Part shown: positions 38,629-47,842 of the stretch, in pieces | Position numbering within the stretch: position 1 is the stretch's first letter | Layout: every line of letters begins with the position of its first letter | DNA from: Mycobacterium sp. IS-1590 | GTDB lineage: Bacteria > Actinomycetota > Actinomycetes > Mycobacteriales > Mycobacteriaceae | DNA length: 64,000 nucleotides | NCBI RefSeq assembly: GCF_001500025.1 | Contig: NZ_LQIW01000005.1 | Coordinates: 1 to 64,000, forward strand | Direction: 5' to 3' | Notes under the pieces: generated by a model | What the model was told of the DNA's origin: nothing | The model's database searches: none | The model's input: only the letters and a program-made list of their open reading frames with translations | Made by a program: the position numbers and the translations under genes

Positions 38629-40113
38629 ATGACCGCGACGATCAGCACCCCGGATTATCTGCTCGACCAGGCCAAGCGGCGGCTCACACCGTCGTTCAAC
38701 AACTTCCCGGGCATGGGACTTTTAGAGCGCAAGCTGCTCGACACGGATTTCCCGCAGAAGCCGATGGCCACCCCACCGGCGGGCAGCGATCTCAAGCCGG
38801 TGATCGGCGACGCCGGTCTGCCGATCATCGGGCACATGATCGAGATGTTCCGCGGCGGGCCCGACTACCTGCTGCACGTCTACCGCAAGTACGGCCCGCT
38901 GTACTACGCCGACTCGCCGGCGCTGCCCGCCGTCGCGGCGCTCGGCCCCGACGCCGCGCAGGCCGTCTACTCCAACCGCAACAAGGACTTCTCCCAGCAG
39001 GGCTGGGTTCCGGTGATCGGGCCGTTCTTCCATCGCGGCCTGATGCTGCTCGACTTCGAGGAGCACATGTTCCACCGCCGCATCATGCAGGAGGCGTTCG
39101 TGCGCACCCGCCTGGTCGGCTACCAGGAGCAGGTGGACAAAGTGGTGTCGCAGGTGATCGTCAACGACTGGGTGGTCAACGACGGCCGTTTCCTGATGTA
39201 CCCGGCGATGAAGGAACTGACCCTCGACATCGCCTCGATGGTGTTCATGGGCCACGAACCCGGCTCCGACAAGGAACTGGTGACCAAGGTCAACCAGGCG
39301 TTCACCACCACGACCCGCGCCGGCAACGCCATCATCCGCAAACCCGTGCGCCCGTTCACCTGGTGGCGCGGCATGCAGGCCCGCAAGCTGCTCGAGGACT
39401 ACTTCGAGGAGCGCGTCAAGGAACGCCGCGGCAAGGACGGCTCGGATCTGTTGACGGTGCTGTGCCACACCGAGGACGAGGACGGCAACAAGTTCTCCGA
39501 CGAGGACATCGTCAACCACATGATCTTCCTGATGATGGCCGCCCATGACACGTCGACCTCCACCGCCACGACGATGATCTACCACCTGGCCAAGCACCCC
39601 GAGTGGCAGGAACGCTGCCGCGAGGAGTCCGACCGCCTCGGCGACGGGCCGGCCGACATCGAGTCCCTCGAAAAGCTCGAGTCGCTCGACCTGGTGATGA
39701 ACGAGTCGATCCGCCTGGTCACCCCGGTGCAGTGGGCCATGCGTCAAACGGTGCGCGACACCGAGCTGCTGGGCTACTACCTGCCCAAGGGCACCAACGT
39801 GATCGCCTACCCGGGGATGAACCACCGTCTCGAGGAGTTCTACCCCGAGCCGATGAAGTTCGACCCGTTGCGGTTCACCGAGCCGCGCAACGAGCACAAG
39901 CAGCACCGCTACGCGTTCAGCCCCTTCGGCGGCGGCGCGCACAAGTGCATCGGCATGACCTTCGGCCAGCTGGAGGTCAAGACGATCCTGCACCGGCTGC
40001 TGCGTAAGTACCGGCTCGAACTGCCCCGCCCGGACTACACGACCGAATGGGATTACGGCGGCATGCCGGTGCCCAAGGACGGCATGCACATCGTGCTGCG
40101 CCCGCTGCACTGA
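38629..40113 (+). CDS. cyp136: Cytochrome P450 CYP136
   Basis: A 494-residue P450. The I-helix oxygen motif is FLMMAAHDTSTSTATTMIYH (AHDTS), the ExxR is NESIRLVTPVQW, and the heme loop is FSPFGGGAHKCIGMTFG with the cysteine ligand. The N-terminal extension and the KYGPLYYADSP region fit CYP136. Length matches Rv3059 (492 aa). Substrate unknown; partners would be a ferredoxin and reductase encoded elsewhere. Confidence 0.93.
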   Translation: MTATISTPDYLLDQAKRRLTPSFNNFPGMGLLERKLLDTDFPQKPMATPPAGSDLKPVIGDAGLPIIGHMIEMFRGGPDYLLHVYRKYGPLYYADSPALPAVAALGPDAAQAVYSNRNKDFSQQGWVPVIGPFFHRGLMLLDFEEHMFHRRIMQEAFVRTRLVGYQEQVDKVVSQVIVNDWVVNDGRFLMYPAMKELTLDIASMVFMGHEPGSDKELVTKVNQAFTTTTRAGNAIIRKPVRPFTWWRGMQARKLLEDYFEERVKERRGKDGSDLLTVLCHTEDEDGNKFSDEDIVNHMIFLMMAAHDTSTSTATTMIYHLAKHPEWQERCREESDRLGDGPADIESLEKLESLDLVMNESIRLVTPVQWAMRQTVRDTELLGYYLPKGTNVIAYPGMNHRLEEFYPEPMKFDPLRFTEPRNEHKQHRYAFSPFGGGAHKCIGMTFGQLEVKTILHRLLRKYRLELPRPDYTTEWDYGGMPVPKDGMHIVLRPLH

Positions 40114-40143
40114 GCCTGGTTGCCGCGCAATCGCATTCCGGCA

Positions 40144-40183
40144 GCGAAAGGTCGAGTGACGGCCTGCGGAAATGCCCTTTCGC
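40144..40183. terminator. Stem-loop between convergent cyp136 and LeuA-domain genes
   Basis: GCGAAAGG (40144-40151) pairs with CCTTTCGC (40176-40183); further outer pairing CATTCCG / CGGAAATG-like is present but irregular. It occupies the middle of the 95-base convergent gap and may end both transcripts. Confidence 0.4.
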
Positions 40184-40208
40184 GGACCAGGGCGCGATCA
40201 GTCAGCGA

Positions 40209-40697
40209 TCAGGACGCCGCCAGTAAGCGGTTCGCACAAGCGATGACCGCGCTCAACGCCGATTGCGTCGCGTCCTCGGACAGCCCCATCGCCCACTCCG
40301 ACTTCAGCCCGTCGGAGCCGTGGATGAACGTGGCGGTGCGCTCACCGGCTTGCACCTGGTGAAACGCGGTCATCTCCACCGAGATGCCGCGGTCGTAGAG
40401 CATCGAGGTCAGCGCGGCGACGGGACCCTGCGCCGCCGCTGACGTCGTGCAGATCCGGTCTCCGATGGCCAGCGTCGCCTGATAGTTGCGTGGCCCCAGC
40501 CGGGTGGCGGGACGATCGCCGTCGGCGCAGCTCCAGTTGCCCAACCTCAGGGGTCCCGAAGTGGGCGCGTACTCGGCGAGAAACGTTTCGAAGGACATCG
40601 CGTCGGCCTCCTCGCGCAGACCGCGGGGCGGCGGGGCGTCCAGATAGGCCGCGAACGCCGACGGTGCGCTGGTAGCGGATTCTGTTGCAGAGGTCAT
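40209..40697 (-). CDS. Free-standing LeuA allosteric (regulatory) domain protein
   Basis: A 162-residue protein whose second half matches the C-terminal leucine-binding domain of 2-isopropylmalate synthase: YQATLAIGDRICTTSAAAQG, PVAALTSMLYDRGISVEMTA, FHQVQAGERTATFIHGSDGL and TQSALSAVIACANRLL align in order with the LeuA regulatory domain. The catalytic TIM barrel is absent; the first 60 residues have no LeuA character apart from RLGNW. It cannot be a synthase by itself. It may bind a small acid or modulate a full-length LeuA. AAAAGG lies upstream of the ATG at 40697. Confidence 0.75.
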   Translation of the reverse strand: MTSATESATSAPSAFAAYLDAPPPRGLREEADAMSFETFLAEYAPTSGPLRLGNWSCADGDRPATRLGPRNYQATLAIGDRICTTSAAAQGPVAALTSMLYDRGISVEMTAFHQVQAGERTATFIHGSDGLKSEWAMGLSEDATQSALSAVIACANRLLAAS

Positions 40698-40754
40698 GTG
40701 CCGGCCTTTTCTTCGAAGAGAAGCGACCGACTACGTAGCGACGACCCACAGCGA

Positions 40755-40776
40755 GGGGTCGGTCAGATCAGACCCC
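40755..40776. promoter_or_regulatory. Inverted repeat in the LeuA-domain / PAS-ANTAR divergent region
   Basis: GGGGTC (40755-40760) and GACCCC (40771-40776) flank 10 bases, about 58 bases upstream of the LeuA-domain gene. It could be an operator; the rest of this 246-base region shows nothing definite. Confidence 0.3.
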
Positions 40777-40943
40777 GCTGCGGGTTGCTACTACGAGTCG
40801 CCTCGGCACGCGTTCGATCGTAGACAACCACCGACGGGGCCGCAAAGGAAAACCTGTTCGCAAACTGACTCCGGGTCCTTCGCGTTCCGACTGTCTTTCT
40901 GCCGGACGCTTTGAAAAGGTGTGATCCTACTTCTGGTGTCCCG

Positions 40944-41654
40944 ATGACCTGGGGGGATGAGTTGCGAAGCGAGGGGAAAGGCAACCGCGTCGCGTTCAGC
41001 GCGACCGACATATCCACATCCGCCGGCGAACGCGTGGGCTCGTTCCGCTACTTCCGCGCGGAGGACCGCTGGGAGTGGTCCGACACGGTCGCCCGGATGC
41101 ACGGCTATCCGCCCGGGGAGGCCGCGCCCAGCACCTCACTGGTGCTCTCGCACAAGCACCCCGACGATGCGGCCAGTGTCGCGCTGCTGATCGAGACGGT
41201 GACCGGCCAGGGCCGGCCGTTCAGCAGCCGCCACCGCATCATCGACACCCACGGCGACGTCCACCCCGTTCTCGTCATCGGGGAACGCATGCGAGACGAC
41301 GACGGCGAAGTCATCGGCACCCAGGGCCTGTACGTGGATCTGAGCAACGTCGATGACACGGGGACGGTCGACGCCGCCGTCGCCGACTTCACCGAGCACC
41401 GGGCGATCATCGAACAGGCCAAAGGCGTGCTGATGATGACGTATGCCATCACGGCCGAGCGGGCCTTCGACATTCTCGTGTGGCGCTCCCAGGAGACCAA
41501 CACCAAACTGCGCGTGCTGGCCTCGCAGCTCGTCGACGATTTCACCGCCGAGCTGAAAGTGCCCGATGAGGTTCGCCAGCGGGCCGACCATCTGCTGCTC
41601 ACGTCGCATCGGCGGATCAGGTGCTCGGGCGGCGAGCGCAGCAACGCCTGCTGA
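40944..41654 (+). CDS. PAS-ANTAR domain protein
   Basis: About 236 residues. A PAS-like domain spans about residues 25-130 (GSFRYFRAEDRWEWSDTVAR, HGYPPGEAAPS, SRHRIIDTHGDVHPVLVIGE). The C-terminal ANTAR RNA-binding domain is FTEHRAIIEQAKGVLMMTYA followed by RAFDILVWRSQETNTKLRVL. ANTAR proteins bind paired RNA hairpins and act as antiterminators; this PAS-ANTAR layout is widespread in mycobacteria (Rv1626-like systems lack the PAS). Start is uncertain: ATG at 40944 or a TTG at 40911; neither has a strong ribosome-binding site. Confidence 0.8.
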   Translation: MTWGDELRSEGKGNRVAFSATDISTSAGERVGSFRYFRAEDRWEWSDTVARMHGYPPGEAAPSTSLVLSHKHPDDAASVALLIETVTGQGRPFSSRHRIIDTHGDVHPVLVIGERMRDDDGEVIGTQGLYVDLSNVDDTGTVDAAVADFTEHRAIIEQAKGVLMMTYAITAERAFDILVWRSQETNTKLRVLASQLVDDFTAELKVPDEVRQRADHLLLTSHRRIRCSGGERSNAC

Positions 41655-41729
41655 AGGCCGAGCCGAGCGAGGCACATCACAGCGCTTCGAATCTTCGATC
41701 CGCACGCCCTGGCCGTAGCGTGACCTTCG

Positions 41730-42479
41730 ATGACGTGGGCCCTGCTGTTCGCCGCCGGCGTTCTCGGCGGGCTCACCGGCAGCATCGCCGGGCTGGCGTC
41801 GGTGGCCACCTATCCCGCGCTGCTGCTCTTCGGGTTGCCTCCAGTGACCGCCAACGTGACCAACACCGTGGCGCTGGTGTTCAACGGCATCGGCTCGGTG
41901 TTGGGTTCGCGTCCCGAACTCACGGGGCAAGGCCGGTGGATTCTGCGCACCGCGCCGATCGCGGTGTTCGGCGGCCTGGCCGGCGCCGCGCTGTTGCTCA
42001 CCACACCCGCCGAGGGCTTCGAGAGGTCCGTGCCGATTCTGCTCGGCGTCGCCTCGGTCGCGATCCTGTTGCCCCGTCGGGCTCCGCGTGACGAACCGAG
42101 CGCGGGGCGTCGCCGTGCGGCGGTGGTCATCGAGGCGACCGCTGTGTTCTTGATCTGTATTTATGGCGGCTACTTCGGCGCGGCCGCGGGCGTGCTGCTG
42201 CTGGCGCTCCTCCTGCGCACCGGCCACGCGTCGCTCGCGGAGGCCAACGCGGGCAAGAACGTGATCCTCGGTGTGGCCAACCTCGTGGCGGCCGTGGTCT
42301 TCGCGGTGCTGGCGCCGGTGCAGTGGGGGGCGGTGTTGGTGCTGGGCCTGGGGTGTCTGATCGGGTCCCGGCTCGGGCCGGTGGTCGTGCGGCATGCACC
42401 CGCGGGGCCGCTTCGGGTGGCGATCGGCGCGGCCGGCGTGGCGCTGGCTGTTCAGCTGGCGTTCGATACCTACACCTAG
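41730..42479 (+). CDS. TauE/SafE (TSUP) family permease
   Basis: A 249-residue membrane protein with about seven to eight helices. The N-terminal motif GVLGGLTGSIAGLASVATYP and its repeat in the second half IYGGYFGAAAGVLLLALLLR are the internal repeat typical of the TSUP family, which exports or imports sulfite, sulfonates or organic acids. Specific substrate not evident. Its stop overlaps the stop of the convergent phosphotransferase gene. Confidence 0.85.
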   Translation: MTWALLFAAGVLGGLTGSIAGLASVATYPALLLFGLPPVTANVTNTVALVFNGIGSVLGSRPELTGQGRWILRTAPIAVFGGLAGAALLLTTPAEGFERSVPILLGVASVAILLPRRAPRDEPSAGRRRAAVVIEATAVFLICIYGGYFGAAAGVLLLALLLRTGHASLAEANAGKNVILGVANLVAAVVFAVLAPVQWGAVLVLGLGCLIGSRLGPVVVRHAPAGPLRVAIGAAGVALAVQLAFDTYT

Positions 42480-43540
42480 ATCTCGAAGGGGCTGTCGCCC
42501 TTGCTCACCCGGGTGCCGAGGTCGATGAGGTTCTGGGCGTTGGCATGCAGCCGCTCCCCCGCGTCCCGGCTGGCCTGACCGACCAGGAACCGCGACCACG
42601 TGCCTTCGATGACGATCCCGAGCTTGAAGCACGCCATCGCGACATACCAATCCAGACTTGATGTTTCGCGTCCACCCGCCTGGAGATAGGCCTCGAGGAG
42701 CTCCCGGCGGCTGGCGAGTCCGCCGAGCGCGGCCAATTCCGCACCCGCGGTGATCGTGTTGGTCTCCAACGGCCAGCAGATCAACATCCAGCCCAGGTCC
42801 AGCAACGGGTCGCCGATCGTGCACATCTCCCAGTCGACAAACGCCGCCACCTCGGGCTTGTCGCGACGCAGCAGCACGTTGCTCAGATGCGGATCGCCGT
42901 GCAGGACGCCCGGCCGACCCTCGGGCGGCAGGTTCGAGGCCAACCACTCGGCGAGCTCGGTCACGGCCAGCGACTCCGGGTCGTATCGGTCGTGCCGGTA
43001 GCTCTCGAGCAAGCGGAGGAACTGCGGAACCTGGCGCTCCAGGAAGGATCCGGGGCGTTTGAGCTCGGCCAGCGGGCTGCCCTCCCATTCGACCTGCCCG
43101 AGCGCGGCCAGGCTCGCCGCGTACGACAGCCCCACCTGATGACGCATCGCGGGATCGCGCACATATGCCTCGGACATGTCGTCGCCGGGGTTGAAGCCGT
43201 CGACCACTTCCATCAGGTAGAAGACGACGCCGAGGACGCTGAGATCCTCACAGCCGGCGATGAATCCGGGGTGGGGCACCGGTGTTCCCGCCAATGTCCG
43301 CAACGCCGCGATCTCGCGCAGCATCGTCTTGTCGCTCGTCGGCCGCGGGTGCGCCGGCGGCCGGCGAAGCACCATCGGCCGGTCGTCGATGCGCAACCGC
43401 ACCACGATGTTCTGCGTCCCACCGGTCAGTGGTTCGACATCGCTGACCGTCGTCCCGAGACCCTGCGTGCGCACCCACTTCTGCAGTGCGGCCTGGTCGT
43501 CCTGGCTCAGTGTCGGGAGTTGTTGCGCGTCGTCGGGCAT
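42476..43540 (-). CDS. Aminoglycoside-phosphotransferase-like (APH/ACAD10-type) kinase
   Basis: A 354-residue kinase-fold protein. The nucleotide loop region LTGGTQNIVVRLRIDD, the Lys-equivalent region MVLRRPP, the catalytic loop GVLHGDPHLSNVLL (HGDxxxxN) and the metal motif VAAFVDWEMCTIGDPLLDLG (DW) are all present. The group is related to the kinase part of human ACAD10/11 and occurs near acyl-CoA dehydrogenases in mycobacteria; it probably phosphorylates a hydroxyacyl compound rather than an antibiotic. No acyl-CoA dehydrogenase gene adjoins here. Confidence 0.85.
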   Translation of the reverse strand: MPDDAQQLPTLSQDDQAALQKWVRTQGLGTTVSDVEPLTGGTQNIVVRLRIDDRPMVLRRPPAHPRPTSDKTMLREIAALRTLAGTPVPHPGFIAGCEDLSVLGVVFYLMEVVDGFNPGDDMSEAYVRDPAMRHQVGLSYAASLAALGQVEWEGSPLAELKRPGSFLERQVPQFLRLLESYRHDRYDPESLAVTELAEWLASNLPPEGRPGVLHGDPHLSNVLLRRDKPEVAAFVDWEMCTIGDPLLDLGWMLICWPLETNTITAGAELAALGGLASRRELLEAYLQAGGRETSSLDWYVAMACFKLGIVIEGTWSRFLVGQASRDAGERLHANAQNLIDLGTRVSKGDSPFEI

Positions 43541-43609
43541 GCAGTCATCGTGTCAGGTCGACCGCGTGAGCGGCACGGGAGTCAGCCTTCGCAGAGGCCG
43601 TCGGCGCGC

Positions 43610-45346
43610 TCAGTCCAGGATCCGCCGTGCCACGTTCGTCGTCACCAGGTCCAACAACTCGTCTGCCCGGCCCGCCAGGATTGTCCTGATCGCGTACAGC
43701 GAGAAGCCTTTGGCCTGCTCGGCGGTGATGGTCGGCGGTATCGACAGTTCCTGTCGCGCGGTCACGACGTCCACGAGCGCGGGACCGTCGTGGGTGAAGG
43801 CGTCGGCCAAGGCCGGTTCGAGATCCGACGGCTGTTCCACGCGCCGGCCGAAAATGCCCATCGCCGTTGCGACGGCAGCGAAGTCGGGGTTGACGAGATC
43901 GGTGCCGAAGTTGACGATCCCGGCCGCCTTCATCTCCAACTCCACAAAGTTCAGCGACGAATTGTTGAAGACGACCACTTTGACAGGGAGGCGGTTCTGA
44001 ATCAGCGTGACGAGTTCACCAAACAGCATCGTCAGCCCGCCGTCGCCGGCCAGGGCGACGATCTGCCGGCCGCGGTCGACGGTTTGTGCCCCGATGGCCA
44101 GCGGCAACGCGCACGCCATCGTGCCGTGATTGAACGATCCGATCAGCCGGCGGCGACCGTTCATGCTCAGATAGCGCGCCGCCCACACCACCGGCGAGCC
44201 GACATCGACGGTGAACACCGCGTCGTCGGCGGCCAGCCGATCGGCAAGTCCGGCAACGTATTCCGGTCGGATGGGCTGACGGTCACGATCGTTGACGGCC
44301 AGGTCGTCCAGTCGCTGGCGGGTTCTGCGGTAGTGCTTGAGCGATCGGTCGAGGTGTTCGCGGTCGACCTTCTGCCGCAGCAGCGGTTGCAGCGCATCGA
44401 GTGTGTCGGCAACGGTACCGACGAGCCCGAGGTCGATCGGCACGCGGCGACCGAGGTGGCGGCCGCGGATGTCGACCTGGATGACCTTGGCATGGTCGGG
44501 ATAGAACTGCTGGTACGGAAAGTCGGTACCGAGCATCAGCAGGACGTCGGACTCCTTGATGGCCTTGTAGCCGGAGGCGAAACCGAGCAGCCCGGTCATA
44601 CCCACGTCGAACGGGTTGTCGTATTCGATGAACTCCTTGCCCCGCAACGCATGTACCACCGGCGCGTTGAGTGTGCCCGCCGCGCGGATGAGCGCATCGT
44701 GTGCCCCCGCGACGCCGGCCCCTCCCAGGATGGTGACGGCGCGACCCTCGTTGAGGATCGCCGCCGCCTGACGCAGCGACTCGTCGTCGGGACGCACGAT
44801 GGACCGCGTCGGCCGCACGCCCCGCGTGTTCCAGCTCGACGCGTCGGAACGGTGGCCGAGGATCTCACCGGGGATCACGACCACGGCGACACCGTTGTCC
44901 TCGACGGCGGCGCGCATCGCCATCTCGACGATGCGCGGCGCCATCTCCGGTGTGCTGACCAGCTCGCAGTAGACGCTGCACTCGCGGAACAGGTCTTGCG
45001 GGTGCGTCTCCTGGAAATAGTCCGACCCGATCTCGGTGCGGGGGATGTGCGCGGCGATCGCGAGGACGGGCACCCGGCTGCGATGGGCGTCGAACAGGCC
45101 GTTGATGAGGTGCAGGTTGCCCGGACCGCAGCTGCCCGCACAGACCGCCAGCGTGCCGGTAAGGGCGGCGTCGGCGGCCGCGGCGAATGCAGCGGCCTCC
45201 TCGTGGCGGACGTGTTCCCAGTTGATCTGGCCCGAGCGGCGGATCGCGTCGGTGAAGCCGTTGAGGCTGTCGCCGGGCAGGCCGTAGACGCGGCGCACGC
45301 CGCTGACGCTCAAGGCCTCGATGAGGTGATCGGCGACGGTCGCCAC
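43610..45346 (-). CDS. poxB: Thiamine-pyrophosphate enzyme, pyruvate dehydrogenase (quinone) / PoxB-like
   Basis: A 578-residue enzyme of the pyruvate oxidase group. The catalytic Glu is in HVRHEEAAAFAAAADAALTG, the TPP motif is VALAGDGGLTMLFGELVTLI followed by VVFNNSSLNFVE, and the middle FAD domain has ILGGAGVAGAHDALIRAAGT. The C-terminal tail (LAGRADELLDLVTTNV) resembles that of E. coli PoxB, which binds the membrane lipid and feeds electrons from pyruvate decarboxylation to quinone. Length is near E. coli PoxB (572 aa). Pyruvate to acetate is inferred; related enzymes use other 2-oxo acids. Confidence 0.85.
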   Translation of the reverse strand: MATVADHLIEALSVSGVRRVYGLPGDSLNGFTDAIRRSGQINWEHVRHEEAAAFAAAADAALTGTLAVCAGSCGPGNLHLINGLFDAHRSRVPVLAIAAHIPRTEIGSDYFQETHPQDLFRECSVYCELVSTPEMAPRIVEMAMRAAVEDNGVAVVVIPGEILGHRSDASSWNTRGVRPTRSIVRPDDESLRQAAAILNEGRAVTILGGAGVAGAHDALIRAAGTLNAPVVHALRGKEFIEYDNPFDVGMTGLLGFASGYKAIKESDVLLMLGTDFPYQQFYPDHAKVIQVDIRGRHLGRRVPIDLGLVGTVADTLDALQPLLRQKVDREHLDRSLKHYRRTRQRLDDLAVNDRDRQPIRPEYVAGLADRLAADDAVFTVDVGSPVVWAARYLSMNGRRRLIGSFNHGTMACALPLAIGAQTVDRGRQIVALAGDGGLTMLFGELVTLIQNRLPVKVVVFNNSSLNFVELEMKAAGIVNFGTDLVNPDFAAVATAMGIFGRRVEQPSDLEPALADAFTHDGPALVDVVTARQELSIPPTITAEQAKGFSLYAIRTILAGRADELLDLVTTNVARRILD

Positions 45347-45365
45347 GCCGCTAGGTTAGCGATTC

Positions 45366-45404
45366 GTGCACGTCTAGGAGCGGTGAGCGCTCCTAAACGT
45401 GCAC
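45366..45404. terminator. Strong stem-loop downstream of SDR gene
   Basis: A 17-base stem with one mismatch: GTGCACGTCTAGGAGCG (45366-45382) pairs with CGCTCCTAAACGTGCAC (45388-45404) around a 5-base loop. It begins 12 bases past the stop of the minus-strand SDR gene and before the poxB-like gene, so it is a good intrinsic terminator candidate. Confidence 0.65.
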
Positions 45405-45416
45405 AAACCGCGTCGT

Positions 45417-46184
45417 TTACTTGGGGGCGAAGCGCTGGCCGGCGTCCAGACGCAGGCACTGGCCGTTGAGCATCGGGTTCTCGACGATCGCGGCCACCAG
45501 CTTGGCGTACTCCTCGGGCTTGCCGAGCCGCTTCGGGAACGCCGCGTCCTTGGTCAGCGCCTTGGCGAACTCGTCGGGGATGCCCTCGGTCAGGCCCGTG
45601 GCGAACAGGCTCGGCGCGATCGCCAGCGCCCGGATGCCCAGGCTGCCCATGTCGCGGGCCATCGTCAGGCACATCCCGGCGATCGCGGCCTTCGACGCGG
45701 TGTAGGCGACCTGACCGATCTGGCCCTCGAACGCCGCGATCGAGGCGGTGTTGATGATGACGCCGCGCTCTTCCTGCTCGTCGTCGACGAGGTCCTGCTG
45801 GCTCATCTGCCAACCGGCCAACCTGCTGATGTTGAACGTGCCGATGAGGTTGAGGTCGACGCACTTGCGGAAGGTGTCGAGGCTGTGCGGTCCGTCCTTC
45901 TTGACCGTGCGCTCGGCGGCGCCGCCGCCGGCCGTCGTCACGATGATGTGCAGCCCGCCGAGCTTGTCGATCGCCTGCTGCAGCACCTTCTCGGTGCCCT
46001 CGAAGTCGGTGACGTCCACCTCGAAGAAGGAGCCGCCGATCGCGTCGGCCACTTCCTTGCCCTTCGACTGCGGACGGTCCAGAACCGCCACGTCCGCGCC
46101 TCGCTGAGCCAGCAACTCGGCCGTCGCCTTGCCGAAGCCCGACGCTCCGCCGACGACAATGGCCTTCTTGCCAGAAATCTCCAC
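45417..46184 (-). CDS. SDR family 3-hydroxyacyl-CoA dehydrogenase-like protein
   Basis: A 255-residue short-chain dehydrogenase of the HSD10 (type II 3-hydroxyacyl-CoA dehydrogenase) subgroup: cofactor motif AIVVGGASGFGKATAELLAQ, acidic strand-2 end AVLDRPQSKGKEVAD, active-site Ser in IINTASIAAFEGQIGQVAYT with YTASKAAIAGM, and the ending CLRLDAGQRFAPK. The GTG at 46184 has GGGGAG upstream. Role in fatty-acid or steroid oxidation is inferred from the subgroup. Confidence 0.85.
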   Translation of the reverse strand: MEISGKKAIVVGGASGFGKATAELLAQRGADVAVLDRPQSKGKEVADAIGGSFFEVDVTDFEGTEKVLQQAIDKLGGLHIIVTTAGGGAAERTVKKDGPHSLDTFRKCVDLNLIGTFNISRLAGWQMSQQDLVDDEQEERGVIINTASIAAFEGQIGQVAYTASKAAIAGMCLTMARDMGSLGIRALAIAPSLFATGLTEGIPDEFAKALTKDAAFPKRLGKPEEYAKLVAAIVENPMLNGQCLRLDAGQRFAPK

Positions 46185-46269
46185 CTGGGTCTCCCCTTTC
46201 CAAAAAGAGCTCGATTCGTAAAGCAACCTAGCTGACGTCACCGTTAGGTAAGCCCGTCGGGTCGCCAAC

Positions 46270-47829
46270 GTGAGTACGTTGAGCGGCATGACGTCGCGCA
46301 GCACCAAGTCGATGGGCGGCATCGCTGCGGCCGCCGTCGCGCTGGGCGTGACCCAACTGCTCGCCGTCTTCGTCGGGCCGCGGGCCGACTCCCGCACCGC
46401 GGTCGGGTCGACGGTCATCGACCTGACGCCCGCGCCGGTCAAAGAGTGGGCGATCAAGACCTTCGGCATGGCCGACAAACTCGTGCTGGCGATGCTGGTG
46501 CTCGCGGTGATCGCCGTCGTGGCCGCCGCCACCGCGGCGCTGGAGACGCGCCGCTTCCCCATCGGCAGCTTCGCGATCGTCGCGGCGGGTGTCGCCGGCT
46601 GCGCTGCGGTCCTCTCACGCGCGGGGGCCACCTTCGTCGACATCCTGCCGACGGTTGTGGGCACGGTCTGCGGGGTCGCGGTGCTGCGGCTGCTGACCTC
46701 GGGCCGGTTCACCGACGCCGCCGGGAACGCCGCCGACGACGGACCCGATCCCGGCCGCCGGCTGTCATTGATCACGCTGGGCTTCCTCGGAGCGGGCGCG
46801 TTGACCGGAGTGGGCGGGGTGGTGCTGTCCCGCCTCACGACCTCGGTCTCCGGCGACCGCACGGCTTTCGCGCTGCCACCGGTCGACGTCGCAGCTCCCC
46901 CGGTCCCGGCGACGGTGCAGCCGAAAGGTGTTGGCCTGCCGTCGTTCGTCACCCCCAACACCGACTTCTACCGGATCGACACCGCGCTGAGCGTTCCACA
47001 GCTGAGCCGCGAGAACTGGCAGCTGCGGATCCACGGCATGGTGGACCGCGAGATCACCTTGCGTTTCGACGATCTCGACCGCTTCGACGTGATCGAGAAA
47101 CTCGTGACGCTTACATGTGTCTCGAACCCCGTCGGCGGCGATCTCATCGGCAACGCGACCTGGACGGGGTACCGCGTATCGGACCTGCTGGCCGAGGCCG
47201 GGGTGCATCGTGACGCGGACATGGTGCTGTCGACATCGATCGACGGGTTCACCGCGGGCACTCCGGTCGAGGCGCTCACCGACGACCGCGGCTCGCTGCT
47301 TGCGGTCGGCATGAACGGCGAACCACTGCCGACCGACCACGGCTACCCCGCCCGCCTTGTCGTGCCCGGGTTGTACGGGTATGTCTCGGCCACGAAGTGG
47401 GTGGTCGACCTCGAGGTGACGCGATTCGACCGGGCCCAGGCCTACTGGACGCGTCTGGGGTGGTCGCCGCGCGGGCCGATCAAGACGCAGTCGCGGATCG
47501 ACGTGCCGCGCAGCGGTCAAGACGTGCCCCGCGGCTCCGTGACATTCGGTGGTGTGGCGTGGGCGCAGAACCGCGGGGTGCGCAATGTCGAGGTGCGCAT
47601 CGACGGGCCCGACCGCCAGGGCGACTGGCGGCAAGCCGAACTCGGCGCCGCCTACTCGAACGAGACCTGGCGGCTGTGGAGCCTCCCGTGGCAGGCCACC
47701 GAGCCGGGTCGTCACACCATCACGGTGCGGGCCACCGACAACACCGGCGCGACCCAGACCGCCGACATCGCTCAACCGATCCCCGACGGCGCCAGCGGCT
47801 GGCACAGCGTCGACTTCGAGGTCACCTAA
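46270..47829 (+). CDS. Membrane-anchored molybdopterin-dependent oxidoreductase (sulfite oxidase family)
   Basis: A 519-residue protein. Residues 1-190 have four to five hydrophobic helices (GGIAAAAVALGVTQLLAVFV; LVLAMLVLAVIAVVAAATAA; LSLITLGFLGAGALTGVGGV). From about 210 it has the sulfite-oxidase molybdopterin domain with FVTPNTDFYRIDTAL, the molybdenum-ligating Cys283 in VTLTCVSNPVGGDLIGNATW, and VVPGLYGYVSATKWV. A C-terminal Mo-co dimerisation domain of immunoglobulin fold follows (RNVEVRIDGPDRQGDW). Alternative starts at 46288 and 46312. Electron acceptor and substrate are unknown. The catalytic domain probably faces the outside. Confidence 0.88.
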   Translation: MSTLSGMTSRSTKSMGGIAAAAVALGVTQLLAVFVGPRADSRTAVGSTVIDLTPAPVKEWAIKTFGMADKLVLAMLVLAVIAVVAAATAALETRRFPIGSFAIVAAGVAGCAAVLSRAGATFVDILPTVVGTVCGVAVLRLLTSGRFTDAAGNAADDGPDPGRRLSLITLGFLGAGALTGVGGVVLSRLTTSVSGDRTAFALPPVDVAAPPVPATVQPKGVGLPSFVTPNTDFYRIDTALSVPQLSRENWQLRIHGMVDREITLRFDDLDRFDVIEKLVTLTCVSNPVGGDLIGNATWTGYRVSDLLAEAGVHRDADMVLSTSIDGFTAGTPVEALTDDRGSLLAVGMNGEPLPTDHGYPARLVVPGLYGYVSATKWVVDLEVTRFDRAQAYWTRLGWSPRGPIKTQSRIDVPRSGQDVPRGSVTFGGVAWAQNRGVRNVEVRIDGPDRQGDWRQAELGAAYSNETWRLWSLPWQATEPGRHTITVRATDNTGATQTADIAQPIPDGASGWHSVDFEVT

Positions 47830-47842
47830 CCCTTTCCCCGCC

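Noticed and set aside
41136-43088. 650-codon minus-strand open frame
   Set aside because: Antisense to the PAS-ANTAR and TauE genes and overlapping the kinase gene out of frame; composition is antisense-like.
42887-45469. 860-codon plus-strand open frame
   Set aside because: It is antisense to the kinase and PoxB-like genes, which have full catalytic motifs; no domain is seen in the antisense product.
46244-46262. Possible IdeR box upstream of the molybdopterin enzyme gene
   Set aside because: Only the left half TTAGGTAAG resembles the consensus; the right half does not match.
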